A DNA stretch of 64,000 nt from Acidithiobacillus ferrooxidans ATCC 23270 (GCF_000021485.1 NC_011761.1:1704001-1768000), one strand, 5' to 3'; shown: positions 18,976 through 31,231, counted from the stretch's first letter. Made by a program: numbers and translations. Notes: generated by a model not told the origin, from the letters alone.

Positions 18976-20943
18976 ATGTCGACATCTATAGACTCTGCCT
19001 TATCCGAAACACGATCCTTCCCTGTTCCCGCGCATTTTGCCAGTCAGGCCAATATGGATGCCGAAACCTTCGCTCGCCTAAACCGGCAGGCGACGGAGGA
19101 TCCCGATGGTTTTTGGGGGGACCTGGCGCGTCAGCATCTGGACTGGGATGTTCCGTTTCAGCGTGTACTGGAGGTGGATCAGGCACCCTTCTATCGCTGG
19201 TTCGGCGGCGGCCAACTCAATGTAGCGTACAACTGCGTGGATCGGCACCTGCGGGGTGCCACACGCCATAAAGCAGCATTGATATGGGAGGGCGAGGATG
19301 GCAGTGTGCGGACCGTGACCTACGCGCAACTGCATCGGGAAATGAGCCTTTTTGCCAATGCCCTCAAACATCAGGGGGTGCAAAAGGGGGATCGGGTCGC
19401 GATCTATATGCCCATGGTGCCGGAAGCGATCATCGCCATGCTTGCCTGCGCACGGATTGGGGCGATCCATACCGTGGTGTTTGGCGGATTCTCGGCGGAG
19501 GCCCTCAAGGATCGTCTGGAGGACACCGATGCCAAGGTGCTGATCACCGCCGATGGTGCCTGGCGTGCAGGAAAGATGGTGCCACTCAAACGCCATGCGG
19601 ATCAGGCCCTGCTGCGCGAGCATGAACATTCCGTACGGCACGTCATTGTCCTGCGCCGTACCGGGGCGGATATCGACATGCAGGAGGGCCGCGATATCTG
19701 GTGGGAGGATGCTGTCGCCGACGTGAATGCTGACTGCCCTGCCCTGTCCATGCAGGCTGAGGATACGCTCTTCATTCTTTACACCTCGGGTAGCACTGGC
19801 AAACCCAAGGGCGTATTCCACAGCAGTGCAGGCTATCTGCTCTGGACTATGCTCACCACTCGCTGGGTATTCGATATCAAGCCGGAAGATGTGTACTGGT
19901 GCACCGCGGACATCGGCTGGATCACCGGCCATAGCTACGTGGTCTACGGTCCGCTGGCCAACGGTGCCACCGTCTTCCTTTATGAAGGGGCGCCCATGCA
20001 CCCGCAACCAGATCGGTTCTGGAAAATGATCGCACGGCACGGCATCAGTATTCTCTATACCGCCCCTACGGCGGTACGCGCCTTCATGAAAATGGGCGAT
20101 GAATGGCCACAGCGTCATGACCTCTCCAGTCTGCGGCTTCTGGGTTCGGTGGGTGAACCTATGAATCCGGAGGCCTGGATGTGGTATTACAAACAGATTG
20201 GCGGTGGGCGCTGCCCCGTAGCCGATACCTGGTGGCAAACGGAAACCGGGGGGCACATGATCGCGCCATTGCCTGGCGTGACAGCCAACAGGCCAGGTTC
20301 ATGCGCCCTACCCCTCCCCGGCATCAGCGCGCGCATCGTGAATGACCAGGGCGCCCCCATCACCGCCCCCAATGCCGGGGGCTACCTGGTCATTGATCGG
20401 CCATGGCCAGGCATGCTGCGTGGCGTCTGGGGGAATCCGGAGCGCTATGTAGAGAGTTACTGGGCCAGGTTTGATAATCGCTACTACATTGCCGGAGATA
20501 GTGCGCGCCGCGACGCGGACGGTTATTTCTGGGTGATGGGGCGTATCGATGACGTACTCAATGTCTCCGGGCACCGTCTGGGTACGGCGGAGGTGGAATC
20601 GGCATTGGTGGCGCACCCTGCGGTCTCGGAGGCAGCGATTGTTGGAATCCCGCACGAAATCAAAGGAGAGGCTATTTGTGCTTTTGTTGTACTGAAGCAT
20701 CAACATCAGGGTGACGATCGTGATGAACTGGGTGCGGCGCTGCGCGCGCAGGTGACTGAACTGATCGGTGCGATCGCCCGACCCGACGATATCCGTTTCA
20801 CCGACGCTCTGCCCAAAACCCGTTCCGGCAAAATCATGCGCCGTCTGTTGCGCTCCATTGCCCGTGGTGAAGAGGTCACCCAAGACATGAGCACGCTGGA
20901 AGATGAGGGCACCTTACAGAACCTGGGTACCGTAAAGCGATAA
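18976..20943 (+). CDS. acsA: Acetyl-CoA synthetase
   Basis: A 655-residue adenylate-forming ligase, full family length. The AMP/ATP loop is [11 protein letters not shown], with the downstream core [10 protein letters not shown]. The C-terminal catalytic lysine lies in [14 protein letters not shown]. It converts acetate, ATP and CoA to acetyl-CoA. I start at the ATG at 18976, where family similarity begins ([10 protein letters not shown]). The open frame reaches up to 18910, but the extra residues are not family-like. In an autotrophic acidophile it may detoxify acetate (inference). Confidence 0.94.
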   Translation: MSTSIDSALSETRSFPVPAHFASQANMDAETFARLNRQATEDPDGFWGDLARQHLDWDVPFQRVLEVDQAPFYRWFGGGQLNVAYNCVDRHLRGATRHKAALIWEGEDGSVRTVTYAQLHREMSLFANALKHQGVQKGDRVAIYMPMVPEAIIAMLACARIGAIHTVVFGGFSAEALKDRLEDTDAKVLITADGAWRAGKMVPLKRHADQALLREHEHSVRHVIVLRRTGADIDMQEGRDIWWEDAVADVNADCPALSMQAEDTLFILYTSGSTGKPKGVFHSSAGYLLWTMLTTRWVFDIKPEDVYWCTADIGWITGHSYVVYGPLANGATVFLYEGAPMHPQPDRFWKMIARHGISILYTAPTAVRAFMKMGDEWPQRHDLSSLRLLGSVGEPMNPEAWMWYYKQIGGGRCPVADTWWQTETGGHMIAPLPGVTANRPGSCALPLPGISARIVNDQGAPITAPNAGGYLVIDRPWPGMLRGVWGNPERYVESYWARFDNRYYIAGDSARRDADGYFWVMGRIDDVLNVSGHRLGTAEVESALVAHPAVSEAAIVGIPHEIKGEAICAFVVLKHQHQGDDRDELGAALRAQVTELIGAIARPDDIRFTDALPKTRSGKIMRRLLRSIARGEEVTQDMSTLEDEGTLQNLGTVKR

Positions 20944-21007
20944 TAAGCAATTCGGCGCGCTGCGTGCGCAGTGTCATTAAGGTGCCATCTTGCGCCGGCA
21001 GAGCAAA

Positions 21008-21037
21008 GAGGTTCCCGGCGCAAAAGCCGGGAACCTC
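21008..21037. terminator. Bidirectional terminator between acsA and clpB
   Basis: GAGGTTCCCGGC (21008-21019) and GCCGGGAACCTC (21026-21037) form a perfect 12-bp stem with a GCAAAA loop. The convergent genes acsA and clpB end on either side. T-runs are short (CTTTG on the plus strand, GCTTTG-like on the minus). Confidence 0.8.
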
Positions 21038-21113
21038 CTTTGATTCCTTACGGGAGCCCGCCTGGCGTATCCTGGTGACCACAGGGGAGTCTGGCGCGCC
21101 CGCCGGCGCACAC

Positions 21114-23714
21114 TCAGTGCACCCGCTGTCCGACAAAGGTAAAGCGGTCTCCTTCAAGAACCACTTCAATAATCTCACCGGGTCCGAAGTCACCACGCAG
21201 GAGTTTTTGGGCAAGGGGATTTTCGATCTCCCGCTGAATCACCCTTTTCAGGGGGCGAGCGCCGTAGACGGGGTCATAACCGACCTCGGCCAGATGGTCC
21301 AGTGCGCCATCACTGAGTACCAGATCCATATCCCGCTCGCGCAGGCGTGACCGCAGGAAGCCCATCTGAATCCCGGTAATCTCACGGAGTTGCACCGCGG
21401 TGAGGGGACGGAAGATGACCAGCTCATCAATGCGGTTGAGGAACTCCGGACGGAAGTGATCCTGCACCACGTCCAGTACCGCCACGCGCATACTGTCATA
21501 CTCCCCTTTGCGACTGAATTCCTGAATTCGGTCGGAGCCGAGATTGGAAGTCATGACGATGACGGTATTGCGGAAATCTACCGTGCGCCCCTGGCCATCG
21601 GTGAGCCGACCGTCATCCAGTACCTGCAGGAGGATATTGAAGACTTCCGGGTGGGCCTTCTCCACCTCGTCCAGCAATACGACCGAATACGGTTTGCGCC
21701 GCACGGCTTCAGTGAGATAGCCTCCTTCTTCATAACCTACGTATCCCGGAGGCGCGCCAATGAGCCGTGCCACCGAATGCTTCTCCATGAATTCGCTCAT
21801 GTCGATGCGCACCAGGTGGTCTTCACTGTCGAAGAGAAATTCGGCAAGGGCCTTGGTCAACTCCGTTTTGCCGACGCCCGTGGGGCCAAGAAAAAGGAAA
21901 GAGCCATTGGGACGCTTGGGGTCAGACAGCCCCGCCCGGGAGCGGCGAATGGCGTTGGATACCGCGGCCACCGCCTCGCTCTGACCCACTACCCGCGCCT
22001 GCAGGCGCTCCTCCATCTTGAGGAGTTTTTCTTTTTCACCCTCCAGCATTTTGGAGACAGGAATGCCGGTCCAGCGGGCCACCACTTCGGCGATTTCCTC
22101 TTCACCCACCTCGGTGCGCAACAACGTGGGTTTAGCGCCTGAACCTGCTGATTGCGCATGGATTTCAGCGGCATGGAGCTGTGCTTCCAATGCCGGAATA
22201 GAGCTGTATTGCAGTTCCGCCATACGCTCCAAGTCGTTGGCACGACGCGCCGTGTCCAGCTCCACGCGCTTGCGATCCAGTTCTTTCTGAATCTGTGAGG
22301 TACCTTCGATAGCCAGCTTTTCGCCTTTCCAAACTTCTTCCAGCTCCTGATATTTTCGATCTGACTCTTTGATTTGGGCCTGCAGAATATCCAGGCGCTT
22401 ACGGCTGGCCTCATCCTTCTCCTTCTCCAGCGCCACGCGCTCGATGTTCAACTGAATGATACGGCGCTCCAGTTCATCCAGTTCCTGAGGTTTGGAATCG
22501 ATTTCCATCTTGATGCGGGAGGCCGCTTCATCCATCAGATCTATGGCTTTGTCAGGCAGATTACGGTCGGTGATATAGCGGTGTGAAAGCTGCACTGCGG
22601 CGACCAGCGCCGGATCGGTAATGCGTACCCCATGATGAGCTTCATAGCGTTCTTTCAGGCCACGCAAAATGGCGATGGCGTCTTCCACACTGGGTTCATC
22701 CACCAGCACCCGCTGGAAACGTCGTTCCAGCGCCGCATCTTTTTCAATATATTTACGATATTCATCCAGTGTGGTGGCACCGATGCAATGTAACTCGCCG
22801 CGCGCCAGCGCCGGCTTGAGCATATTGCCCGCGTCCATGGAGCCCTCGGCCTTGCCAGCCCCCACCAGCGTATGAATTTCATCAATAAAAAGAATGATTT
22901 TACCCTCACTCTTCTCCAGGTCGTTCAATAACGACTTCAGACGTTCCTCGAACTCACCGCGAAACTTGGCACCGGCAATCAGTGCCCCCAAGTCCAAACC
23001 CAGAAGGCGCTTATCGCGCAAAGATTCGGGCACTTCGCCATTAATCAAGCGCAGTGCCAGGCCCTCGACAATAGCGGTTTTGCCCACACCTGGTTCACCG
23101 ATCAACACCGGATTATTTTTGCTGCGCCGCAGCAATACCTGAATGGTCCGGCGGATTTCGTCGTCACGGCCGATCACCGGGTCCAGCTTGCCTTGACTGG
23201 CCCGTTCGGTGTAGTCAATGGTATATTTCTCCAGTGCCTGACGTTGCTCTTCGGCATTGGCATCATTGATTTTTTCCCCGCCGTGCAGATCGTGGACGGC
23301 CTGTTCCAGATCCTTGGTGGTGGCACCCGCCTCTTTCAGGAGGCGCCCCGCCTCGCCCTTGTCGTCCATCAAGGCCAGCAGGAAGTGTTCGGTGGAGATA
23401 TACGTGTCGCCGCGCTTCTGGCCTATCTTGTCTGCCAGATTGAGCATATTGGTAAGATCGCGGCCCACCTGCACCTCGCCCGGATGCCCTTGTACCTTCG
23501 GCATGGACTCCAGCGCGCGGTTCAACTGGTTGCGTAGGGCATCGACCCGCACGCCGGCCTTTGACAGGAGTGGCCGAGCGATACCTCCTTCCTGATCAAG
23601 AAAAGCAGCAAGCAAGTGGATGGGCTCCATCTGCTGGTGATCCTGCGCCAGCGCAAGACTCTGAGCATCCTGAAAAGCCTGTTGGAATTTGGTAGTCAGT
23701 TTGTCGGTACGCAT
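21114..23714 (-). CDS. clpB: Disaggregase ClpB
   Basis: An 866-residue Hsp100 chaperone. The N domain has [18 protein letters not shown]. The first AAA+ module has Walker A GEPGVGKT and the second GPTGVGKT. Between them is the long coiled-coil middle domain (about residues 410-525). It rescues aggregated proteins with DnaK. It is the last gene of the minus-strand run that starts at xseB, 39 bases after the MFS gene, and probably also has its own heat-shock promoter (inference; none was identified). Confidence 0.97.
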   Translation of the reverse strand: MRTDKLTTKFQQAFQDAQSLALAQDHQQMEPIHLLAAFLDQEGGIARPLLSKAGVRVDALRNQLNRALESMPKVQGHPGEVQVGRDLTNMLNLADKIGQKRGDTYISTEHFLLALMDDKGEAGRLLKEAGATTKDLEQAVHDLHGGEKINDANAEEQRQALEKYTIDYTERASQGKLDPVIGRDDEIRRTIQVLLRRSKNNPVLIGEPGVGKTAIVEGLALRLINGEVPESLRDKRLLGLDLGALIAGAKFRGEFEERLKSLLNDLEKSEGKIILFIDEIHTLVGAGKAEGSMDAGNMLKPALARGELHCIGATTLDEYRKYIEKDAALERRFQRVLVDEPSVEDAIAILRGLKERYEAHHGVRITDPALVAAVQLSHRYITDRNLPDKAIDLMDEAASRIKMEIDSKPQELDELERRIIQLNIERVALEKEKDEASRKRLDILQAQIKESDRKYQELEEVWKGEKLAIEGTSQIQKELDRKRVELDTARRANDLERMAELQYSSIPALEAQLHAAEIHAQSAGSGAKPTLLRTEVGEEEIAEVVARWTGIPVSKMLEGEKEKLLKMEERLQARVVGQSEAVAAVSNAIRRSRAGLSDPKRPNGSFLFLGPTGVGKTELTKALAEFLFDSEDHLVRIDMSEFMEKHSVARLIGAPPGYVGYEEGGYLTEAVRRKPYSVVLLDEVEKAHPEVFNILLQVLDDGRLTDGQGRTVDFRNTVIVMTSNLGSDRIQEFSRKGEYDSMRVAVLDVVQDHFRPEFLNRIDELVIFRPLTAVQLREITGIQMGFLRSRLRERDMDLVLSDGALDHLAEVGYDPVYGARPLKRVIQREIENPLAQKLLRGDFGPGEIIEVVLEGDRFTFVGQRVH

Positions 23715-23753
23715 TGAGTGGCTCCCGTGGGTTGTGTTGCTCAGGAAATGGGA

Positions 23754-24917
23754 TTAATCGGCCTCTTTTTCAAGAGTAGGGGCCGGCCGTAATGCCTGGA
23801 TCAGAAATACCCCCCCAAAAAGCGCCAGCGCCGACGCTGCGGCAAAGGTATTCTGCCCACCCCAGTGAGCCCAGGTCCAGCCCGCCCCCAGGGCTCCCAG
23901 CCCTCCGCCCAGTCCGTAAACAACGCTGGCATAGAGCGCCATACCCCGGGCGCGCAGAGCGCCGGGGAAGCGCCCCGACACCCAGTGTACCGCCGCCAGA
24001 TGGAAGGCTGCATAGCTGGCCGCATGGAGGCTTTGCACGAGTATGATCCACACCAGCCCCGGCCACCAGGCGATCACACCCCAGCGCAGAGCGGTCAGCA
24101 CGAAGGCGCCAGTGAAAACCAGTGATACGCCGAGGCGCCGGATAAGACGATCGCCCCACCAGAAAAAGGCCACCTCACAGAGCACGGCAAAACCCCATAG
24201 CATCCCGATTGCGGCACTGCCCAGGCCATGTTGTTCCGCATAGATAGAATAAAACGCGTAATAGGCGCCATGACTGGCCTGCTCCAGCAAACCCGCCAGC
24301 AGGAAAAACCAGAGACTCACCTGGCGGAGTGTGCCGCTGAGACGGGGGCGCGGCGCATTGGCGTCTGGCAGCGTGCCATAGGGCAGATAACGACTCGCTC
24401 CCCATGCTGCCACCAGAAAAATGGCGATACCGGGCAAAAACGCGGTCATTCCCCAATGGGCAAGCAGCCCGCCCATGCCCAGCGACAAGGCGATAAATCC
24501 AAGGGAGCCCCAGAGTCGAATACGCCCATAGGCGGCGCCACAGCGTTGTGCCCAGTCCATGGTGGTAGCATCCACCAGGGGTAGCGTTGCTGCCCAGAAG
24601 AAGGAAAACGTCAGCGTGATCAGCAGCAAGGCCGAAAAGTTACCATGGGCCAACCCCAGGGCAAGGAAGCCCGCTGCAGTAATCAGCGCCGCCCAGGGGA
24701 CGATCCGCCGACTTCCCCAAAAATGCGCCAGCCAGCCCCAGAGATTGGGCGCCAGCACCTTGCTGAACTGCACGGCCGCGGTGAGAATTCCAATCGCCAG
24801 AGGACTCTGGCCCTGGGCATGCAGCCATGGACCCCAGTAGGGCATGAACGCCCCCAGCGCGCAAAAGTACAGGAAATAGAAGGCGGCGAGCCAGCCCCCT
24901 TCCCGATCTGCCTGCAT
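23754..24917 (-). CDS. MFS transporter of the HcaT/LacY-like group
   Basis: A 387-residue transporter with about 12 membrane helices. The start YFLYFCALGAFMPYWGPWL and the later LVDATTMDWAQR resemble the MFS_1-like family that includes HcaT and YcaD-type sugar or aromatic acid permeases. The substrate cannot be read from sequence. It follows aroC by three bases, so it is in the same transcript. Being next to aromatic biosynthesis does not by itself show the cargo. Confidence 0.75.
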   Translation of the reverse strand: MQADREGGWLAAFYFLYFCALGAFMPYWGPWLHAQGQSPLAIGILTAAVQFSKVLAPNLWGWLAHFWGSRRIVPWAALITAAGFLALGLAHGNFSALLLITLTFSFFWAATLPLVDATTMDWAQRCGAAYGRIRLWGSLGFIALSLGMGGLLAHWGMTAFLPGIAIFLVAAWGASRYLPYGTLPDANAPRPRLSGTLRQVSLWFFLLAGLLEQASHGAYYAFYSIYAEQHGLGSAAIGMLWGFAVLCEVAFFWWGDRLIRRLGVSLVFTGAFVLTALRWGVIAWWPGLVWIILVQSLHAASYAAFHLAAVHWVSGRFPGALRARGMALYASVVYGLGGGLGALGAGWTWAHWGGQNTFAAASALALFGGVFLIQALRPAPTLEKEAD

Positions 24918-24920
24918 AAC

Positions 24921-26012
24921 CTAGGCGGGGATGGGAGGCAGGGGTGCCTGCACGTCGGCGTTCTGGGCGCGGTGACGCATCCAGTGGTCCATGATCACCA
25001 GCGCCAGCATGGCCTCGACGATGGGGACGGCACGAATGCCGACGCAGGGATCATGGCGACCGGTGGTGATCACTTCGGCCGGGCGACCATGCACATCGAT
25101 ACTTTGTCGCGGGATACGAATACTGGAGGTCGGCTTGATGGCCACGGACAGCGTGAGATCCTGCCCGGAAGAAATACCGCCGAGAACGCCACCGGCATGA
25201 TTGCTCTGGAAACCCGTGGCAGCCATGGCATCTCCATGATAGCTGCCCCGCTGCTCCACCACTGCAAAACCGTCACCCACGGCTATCGCCTTGACCGCGT
25301 TGATGCTCATCATCGCCTTGGCGATATCCGCTTCCAGGCGATCAAATACCGGTTCACCGAGCCCAACCGGCATACCGGAAACCCGCGCGTCCACTCGCGC
25401 GCCAATAGAATCGCCCTCTTTACGCAGGCCATCCAGAAAGTCGGCCATCCGGATCGCAGCTCCGGCATCTGGACAAAAGAAGTCATTGTGGGAGATTTCC
25501 GCCGCATCAAAATCCTCGGCGTGGATGGGCCCCATCTGCGCCATCCACGCCTGGATGTTCACGCCAAGACGCTCGCGCAGAAACTTGCGGGCGATGGCCC
25601 CGGCGGCGACCCGCATCGCCGTTTCCCGCGCCGAGGAACGCCCTCCCCCTCTATAGTCGCGCAAGCCGTATTTCTGCAAGTAGGTATAATCCGCATGACC
25701 AGGACGAAACAGATCTTTGATTTTGCTGTAATCCTGCGAGCGTTGGTCCGTGTTGCGAATCAGCAGTCCAATGGGCGTGCCGGTGGTCAGGCCCTCAAAG
25801 ACACCGGAGAGAATCTCGACCTGATCCGCTTCCTGACGCTGGGTGGTATGGCGCGACCGACCGGGACGACGGCGATCCAGTTCGGTCTGAATATCGGCTG
25901 CGCTGAGCGTCATGCCCGGTGGGCAGCCATCGACGATGCAACCGATAGCCGGGCCGTGACTCTCGCCAAAGGTGCTGACCCGGAAACACTCGCCGATGCT
26001 GCTTCCGGCCAT
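24921..26012 (-). CDS. aroC: Chorismate synthase
   Basis: A 363-residue enzyme, the family's usual length. Signatures are [19 protein letters not shown] near the N-terminus and [20 protein letters not shown] with [10 protein letters not shown]. It converts EPSP to chorismate with reduced FMN in the last step of the shikimate pathway. It is packed between folE2 (3 bases) and the MFS gene (3 bases). Confidence 0.97.
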   Translation of the reverse strand: MAGSSIGECFRVSTFGESHGPAIGCIVDGCPPGMTLSAADIQTELDRRRPGRSRHTTQRQEADQVEILSGVFEGLTTGTPIGLLIRNTDQRSQDYSKIKDLFRPGHADYTYLQKYGLRDYRGGGRSSARETAMRVAAGAIARKFLRERLGVNIQAWMAQMGPIHAEDFDAAEISHNDFFCPDAGAAIRMADFLDGLRKEGDSIGARVDARVSGMPVGLGEPVFDRLEADIAKAMMSINAVKAIAVGDGFAVVEQRGSYHGDAMAATGFQSNHAGGVLGGISSGQDLTLSVAIKPTSSIRIPRQSIDVHGRPAEVITTGRHDPCVGIRAVPIVEAMLALVIMDHWMRHRAQNADVQAPLPPIPA

Positions 26013-26015
26013 AAG

Positions 26016-26810
26016 TTATTTTTCCATTTCAATCATGGCATAAGCCGAATGATTGTGAATCGACTCGAAGTTTTCGGAAGAAACCGAAAACCATTGCACG
26101 CGCCGGTCCTCCTGCAGTCGTAGCGCAACGTCACGCACCAGATCTTCCACAAACTTGGGATGGTCATAAGCGTATTCCGTGACATATTTTTCATCGGGGC
26201 GTTTCAGCAGGCCGTAAAGCTCACAGGAGGCCTCCGCCTCGATCAGGTCAATGATATCCCTGATCCAGACGGTTTCACAGGCACGCACATGGACCCAAAC
26301 ATGAGCCCGCTGATTGTGAGCGCCATATTCCGAAATACTTTTCGAGCAGGGGCAAAGACTGGTAACCGGCACCATGACCCCCATGGTCAGACGATAACCT
26401 GCCGGAGTAATTTCTCCCGCCAGTTTCACCTCATAGTCCAGCATGCTCCTGACACCGGAGACGGGGGCGGTCTTCTCGATAAAGAACGGAAAGCGCATCT
26501 CCAGCCGCGCCGAATCCGCCTCCAGACGTTGCCGCATCTCCTCGACCACAGCGCCGAAGCCTTCGACACTGAAGGAGCCTTCATGGGCATTGAGAATCTC
26601 GATGAAACGAGACATGTGTGTACCCTTTAGATGGGCAGGCAGACTCACGTACATGTTGCACCGGGCGATCGTGGGCTGCACAATCCCGTCACGATCCTGG
26701 ATCTGCAGGGGATGGCGCACGGCGCGGATACCCACCTGCTGGATGGCGATGGCACGTGGGTCGGCACGACCCTGTACATCTTCCAAGATTTCTACCGCGC
26801 AATCTCTCAC
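26016..26810 (-). CDS. folE2: GTP cyclohydrolase FolE2 (type IB)
   Basis: A 264-residue member of the COG1469 family. [19 protein letters not shown] at the N-terminus and [19 protein letters not shown] in the centre hold the metal-binding Cys and His. It makes dihydroneopterin triphosphate for folate and queuosine. FolE2 can use metals other than zinc, which suits metal-rich habitats (general knowledge, not shown here). The start is GTG with GAGGG upstream. Confidence 0.94.
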   Translation of the reverse strand: MRDCAVEILEDVQGRADPRAIAIQQVGIRAVRHPLQIQDRDGIVQPTIARCNMYVSLPAHLKGTHMSRFIEILNAHEGSFSVEGFGAVVEEMRQRLEADSARLEMRFPFFIEKTAPVSGVRSMLDYEVKLAGEITPAGYRLTMGVMVPVTSLCPCSKSISEYGAHNQRAHVWVHVRACETVWIRDIIDLIEAEASCELYGLLKRPDEKYVTEYAYDHPKFVEDLVRDVALRLQEDRRVQWFSVSSENFESIHNHSAYAMIEMEK

Positions 26811-26851
26811 CGGACCCTCGCTTGGGAATAGTGGATCGAATCAGTCAAATA

Positions 26852-28726
26852 CTACGCCCGGACTGGTGACGGGGCAAGCAACGTCAGCAATTCTCTGCCG
26901 GACTTTTCGATTCCTGCGGCATCCAGGCCCAGATCTGCCAGCCATCGGCCGGCATCGCCCTGTTCGATGAAGATGTCGGGTAAACCGAGTAGACGCATGG
27001 GTACCACGACGCCCTCATTGAGCAGGAATTCTGCCACGGCACTACCGGCACCGCCCATACGCGCGCCCTCCTCCACCGTCAAAAATGCGCGATGGGTCTG
27101 TGCTAGGCTGGTCAACAATTCCGTATCCAGCGGCTTGACGAAACGCATGTTGACGACGGTGGCGTCGAGGGTTTCGCCCGCCGCCATGGCCGCTGCCGCC
27201 CGGGTACCGAAGGCGAGAATCGCCAGATCCTTGCCTTTCCGCAGGATCTCGGCCTTGCCGACAGGGATCTGCCGCGATAAATCTCTGTCCAGGGCTACGC
27301 CCAGTCCGTTGTCGCGCGGATAACGCACCAGGGCAGGTCCCTGCCAGGCAAAGCCTGTATTGAGCATGTCGCGCATTTCCTGCTCATCTTTTGGGGCCAT
27401 GATGACCAGATTGGGTATGCAACGGGCATACGCGATGTCGAAGGCGCCCTGATGGGTGGCGCCGTCGGCGCCCACCAATCCGGCACGGTCGATGGCAAAA
27501 AGTACCGGCAGATTCTGGATGGCGACATCATGCAGGAGCTGGTCATAGGCCCGCTGCAAAAAGGTGGAGTAGATGGCGACTACCGGATGTATCCCATCAC
27601 AGGCCAGCCCTGCTGCAAAAGTCACCGCATGCTGCTCGGCAATACCCACATCAAAATAGCGCTCGGGAAACAGTTGCTCAAAGCGCACCAGTCCGGAGCC
27701 CTCCCGCATGGCCGGTGTAATGGCGACCAGGTGTTTTTCCGCCGCGCCTTTTTCGCAGAGCCAGTCGCCGAACACCTGGGTGTAGCTCGGTGCACCGGCG
27801 GATTTCTTCGCCATCCTGCCATCGCTGCGGTTAAAGGGCGTTACTCCATGATAGCCGCAGGGATCCAGCTCGGCGGGACCATAGCCCTTGCCCTTTTTGG
27901 TGATTACATGAAGCAGACGTGGTCCTCTGATTTTTTTCAGGTTCTCGAGAGTCGGGATCAACGCATCCAGATCGTGGCCATCGATGGGACCAAAATAATG
28001 AAATCCCATTTCTTCGAACAGCGCCCCCGGCGTCACCAGCCCCTTCACGCCCTCTTCCGCCTTTCTGGCCAGTTCACGCAATGGCGGTACGAAACTCAAT
28101 GCCTGTCCCGCACCCTCGCGTACGGTGTTATAGAGGCGCCCGGAGAGAATACGCGTCAGATATCGGGATACCGCGCCCACATTGGGTGAAATGGACATCT
28201 CGTTGTCATTGAGGACAACCAGCAGGTCGGCATCCAAAACCCCGCCGTTATTCAGCGCTTCATAGGCGAGACCTGCCGTCATGGCGCCGTCACCAATGAT
28301 CGCCACCACCTGCCGTGATTTATGCTCCAGCCTGGCCGCCACCGCCATCCCCAGACCGGCGCTGATAGAGGTACTGGAGTGTCCGGCGCCGAAGCTGTCA
28401 TAGGGGCTCTCATCCCGCTTGAGAAAGCCGGAGAGACCATCCCTGATGCGCAACTGCGGAAAACGTGCACCACGTCCGGTCAGAATTTTGTGGGGGTATG
28501 CCTGGTGCCCGACATCCCAGACCAGACGATCGTCCGGCGTATTGAATACGGCGTGCAGCGCCACGGTCAGCTCTACAGCTCCCAGACAGGAAGAGAGATG
28601 CCCACCCGTCCGGCTGACCGTTTCCAAGAGGAAGTGGCGCACCGCCTTGGCCACGTTCTTCTGCTCACTGCGCGACATCTGGCGCAGTTCGGCAGGCATG
28701 GGGATACTCTTCAACAAATCACTCAT
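26852..28726 (-). CDS. dxs: 1-deoxy-D-xylulose-5-phosphate synthase
   Basis: A 624-residue thiamine-diphosphate enzyme. [16 protein letters not shown] with [13 protein letters not shown] is the cofactor motif. [17 protein letters not shown] and [19 protein letters not shown] are transketolase-like blocks. It starts the MEP route to isoprenoids from pyruvate and glyceraldehyde 3-phosphate. Its ATG overlaps the ispA stop by four bases. Confidence 0.97.
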   Translation of the reverse strand: MSDLLKSIPMPAELRQMSRSEQKNVAKAVRHFLLETVSRTGGHLSSCLGAVELTVALHAVFNTPDDRLVWDVGHQAYPHKILTGRGARFPQLRIRDGLSGFLKRDESPYDSFGAGHSSTSISAGLGMAVAARLEHKSRQVVAIIGDGAMTAGLAYEALNNGGVLDADLLVVLNDNEMSISPNVGAVSRYLTRILSGRLYNTVREGAGQALSFVPPLRELARKAEEGVKGLVTPGALFEEMGFHYFGPIDGHDLDALIPTLENLKKIRGPRLLHVITKKGKGYGPAELDPCGYHGVTPFNRSDGRMAKKSAGAPSYTQVFGDWLCEKGAAEKHLVAITPAMREGSGLVRFEQLFPERYFDVGIAEQHAVTFAAGLACDGIHPVVAIYSTFLQRAYDQLLHDVAIQNLPVLFAIDRAGLVGADGATHQGAFDIAYARCIPNLVIMAPKDEQEMRDMLNTGFAWQGPALVRYPRDNGLGVALDRDLSRQIPVGKAEILRKGKDLAILAFGTRAAAAMAAGETLDATVVNMRFVKPLDTELLTSLAQTHRAFLTVEEGARMGGAGSAVAEFLLNEGVVVPMRLLGLPDIFIEQGDAGRWLADLGLDAAGIEKSGRELLTLLAPSPVRA

Positions 28727-29643
28727 TTGCTCCGCTCTATTATGAGGCGCGCCAAGGCGCGAAGATGATCTGCTTCTGCTTGCCAGGATTGCAAGGCATC
28801 CAAAGCCTCGTCGAGCAGGCGTCGGGCATAGCTTCGTGCCTCTGCAAGGCCAAGCAGGGTGATGAAACTGGGTTTGTTGCGGCTGCGGTCCGCGCCCTGC
28901 TGCGCTTTTCCGGTTTGCTGCAGATCCCCGATTTCGTCAAGGATATCGTCCTGCACCTGAAAGGCGAGCCCGACACGGTCGGCGTAACGCAGCAGCGCGG
29001 CACCACGGGCCTCCTGCGCATCAATGCCTGCCGCGCAGAGCGCCAACTGGATGGCACAGCGCATGAGCATGCCCGTTTTGTGCAGGTGCATTTGCTCCAA
29101 CGCCGGCAAGGCCAATTCATGCCCCACCGCCGCAAGATCAATGGCCTGTCCTCCCACCATACCCCGCGAACCAGCGGCCTGCGCGAGGCTCGCCAGCATC
29201 TGCACCTGCCGTTCCGCCGCCATCCCCCAACCCGGTTCAGCAAGTACCAGGAAGGCCTGCGCCTGCAAACCGTCGCCGACAAGAATGGCCGTGGCCTCGT
29301 CATAGGCGCGATGACAGGTGGGCAGGCCGCGACGCAGATCATCATTGTCCATGGCGGGGAGATCATCGTGCACTAGAGAATAGGCATGGATCATTTCCAA
29401 TGCCGCTGCAGGGCGGTCCAGAAGCTCCAGCGGCACCCCCAAACAGGCTCCTGCTGCGTATACCAGCAGGGGACGGACGCGCTTGCCGCCACCCAGCGTA
29501 CTATAACGCATGGCGTCATGCAGCCGCGCCGGCAGGAGATGCGCCGGGGGCAGCAGTGTTTCCAGAACGTCCTCAATGCGTCGTACCGAGCGTGACCGGA
29601 ACTGCGCAAAAGTTTCGTTGTTCACCGCAACATCCAGGGTCAT
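28723..29643 (-). CDS. ispA: Farnesyl diphosphate synthase
   Basis: A 306-residue short-chain trans-prenyl synthase. The first Asp-rich motif is [10 protein letters not shown] at about 93-102 and the second is DDILDE. The residues and length match the IspA group, although GGPP synthase cannot be excluded. Four-base overlaps join it to xseB upstream and dxs downstream, the classic xseB-ispA-dxs cluster. Confidence 0.95.
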   Translation of the reverse strand: MTLDVAVNNETFAQFRSRSVRRIEDVLETLLPPAHLLPARLHDAMRYSTLGGGKRVRPLLVYAAGACLGVPLELLDRPAAALEMIHAYSLVHDDLPAMDNDDLRRGLPTCHRAYDEATAILVGDGLQAQAFLVLAEPGWGMAAERQVQMLASLAQAAGSRGMVGGQAIDLAAVGHELALPALEQMHLHKTGMLMRCAIQLALCAAGIDAQEARGAALLRYADRVGLAFQVQDDILDEIGDLQQTGKAQQGADRSRNKPSFITLLGLAEARSYARRLLDEALDALQSWQAEADHLRALARLIIERSK

Positions 29644-29909
29644 CCGTCTTCTTCCTGAGTAAGCGGAGCAGGAACCGCGTCCTCTCCGAGCAATGTTTCC
29701 ACGATTTGCCGCGCGTTCTGCAACTGCGCCTCGGCACGCCTGGACAACTCGATGCCGCGCTGAAAAAGGGCGACAGAGTCTTCCAGACCCAACTGCCCCC
29801 CTTCCAGGCGGCGAACGGTCTCTTCCAAGGCATCCAGGGTGCTTGCGAAGTCGGCGGGGGCTTCCACGGGGGACGATTCGTCGTTCATATGCTTTTCCAT
29901 GTTCGCCAA
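29640..29909 (-). CDS. xseB: Exodeoxyribonuclease VII small subunit
   Basis: An 89-residue helical protein matching XseB, with the core DALEETVRRLEGGQLGLEDSV. It assembles in several copies with XseA. xseA is not adjacent but lies about 2.8 kb away on the opposite strand (32753-34093). xseB is the first gene of the minus-strand run. Confidence 0.93.
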   Translation of the reverse strand: MANMEKHMNDESSPVEAPADFASTLDALEETVRRLEGGQLGLEDSVALFQRGIELSRRAEAQLQNARQIVETLLGEDAVPAPLTQEEDG

Positions 29910-30019
29910 TTAAACACTAGGCCCAGTCCTCTGGGCAAGGGAAAAACGAAGATTCAGACTGGACGGTACGTTCGTCAACCCCTAAAATCCTGCCGCACAT
30001 CATCTTAAAGGCTTTCGCC

Positions 30020-31231
30020 ATGTCTCTGCAAAAGATCGGGAATCTCCCCAGCGCGGCCACCGACGTCACCCGCTTTGAGGTTTTGGGCGCTATCAGCGTG
30101 TCACATTTTCTCAATGATAGCATCCAGTCGCTGATGCTGGCGGTGTACCCGCTATTCAAAAGCCATTTCGACCTGAGTTTTGGGCAGATCGGGTTGATTA
30201 CGCTCGCCTATCAGGTGACCGCATCCATCGTTCAACCGTTGGTCGGGCGTTTTACCGATGGCCACCCCATGCCCTATTCATTGCCCTTCGGCATGCTGTT
30301 TACGTTTGGTGGGCTGCTGTTGCTATCCGTGGCTCCAAATTATGAGGTGCTCTTGTTGGCAGCAGCGTTAGTGGGCCTGGGTTCTTCAGTATTCCACCCA
30401 GAGTCGTCGCGGGTGGCGCGGATGGCCTCTGGCGGGCGCCACGGACTGGCGCAATCCATCTTTCAGGTGGGTGGAAATGTGGGTACCGCAGCGGGCCCGT
30501 TGCTGGCCGCCTTTGTCGTCATGCCCAACGGTCAGCACAGCCTGTCATGGTTCTCGCTCGCGGCGTTGCTAGCCATTGTGATTCTTTCTTTCGTGGGGCG
30601 CTGGTATCAGCACCAGCACCGTCAGCCCAGAAGGCCAGTGGCAAAGGCCGTGGCGCCCTTGCTACCTGCCAAACTGGTGCGACGCAGCATGATCATACTG
30701 GTCGCACTGATGTTCTCCAAGTTTCTGTATCTGACCAGCATCAGCAGTTACCTGATTTTTTACCTGATGCAGCGCTTTCATATCGGAACCCGGGAAGCGC
30801 AGATGCATCTCTTCGTATTTCTGGCGGCAGTGGCAGCGGGGACATTGGCGGGCGGGCCGATTGGTGACCGGATCGGTCGCAAGAAAGTGATCTGGGTCTC
30901 CCTGCTGGGGATCGCGCCCTTCACCATGGCTCTACCTTACGTGGGCCTGACCCTGAGTGCCATGTTGACCATGGTCATCGGTTTTCTGCTGGCTTCGGCC
31001 TTTCCGGCCATTGTGGTGTATGCGCAGGAATTGGTACCCGGCAAGATCGGGACCGTTTCCGGTCTGTTTTTCGGGCTGGCTTTTGGTCTGGGCGGGGTCG
31101 GTGCCGCATTGCTGGGGGAACTGGCAGACGTCTGGAGTATCCAGGTGGTATATCAGATATGCGCTTTCCTGCCTTTGCTCGGTATACTGGCCGGATTTCT
31201 GCCCCATATCCCCAGTGTGCGAAAGCGTTAG
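30020..31231 (+). CDS. fsr: MFS exporter, fosmidomycin-resistance (Fsr) type
   Basis: A 403-residue transporter with about 12 helices. SHFLNDSIQSLMLAVYPLFK and the segment GLGSSVFHPESSRVARMASGGRHGLAQSIFQ are signatures of the Fsr family. E. coli Fsr exports fosmidomycin, which inhibits Dxr of the MEP pathway. Here the gene is divergent from xseB-ispA-dxs, 110 bases away. Natural cargo is unknown. Confidence 0.82.
   Translation: MSLQKIGNLPSAATDVTRFEVLGAISVSHFLNDSIQSLMLAVYPLFKSHFDLSFGQIGLITLAYQVTASIVQPLVGRFTDGHPMPYSLPFGMLFTFGGLLLLSVAPNYEVLLLAAALVGLGSSVFHPESSRVARMASGGRHGLAQSIFQVGGNVGTAAGPLLAAFVVMPNGQHSLSWFSLAALLAIVILSFVGRWYQHQHRQPRRPVAKAVAPLLPAKLVRRSMIILVALMFSKFLYLTSISSYLIFYLMQRFHIGTREAQMHLFVFLAAVAAGTLAGGPIGDRIGRKKVIWVSLLGIAPFTMALPYVGLTLSAMLTMVIGFLLASAFPAIVVYAQELVPGKIGTVSGLFFGLAFGLGGVGAALLGELADVWSIQVVYQICAFLPLLGILAGFLPHIPSVRKR

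Noticed and set aside
19078-20256. Open frame of 392 codons opposite acsA
   Set aside because: Antisense shadow; no recognisable domain.
24645-26123. Long open frame (492 codons) opposite aroC
   Set aside because: It is antisense to a certain gene, has no family likeness and reflects high-GC codon structure.
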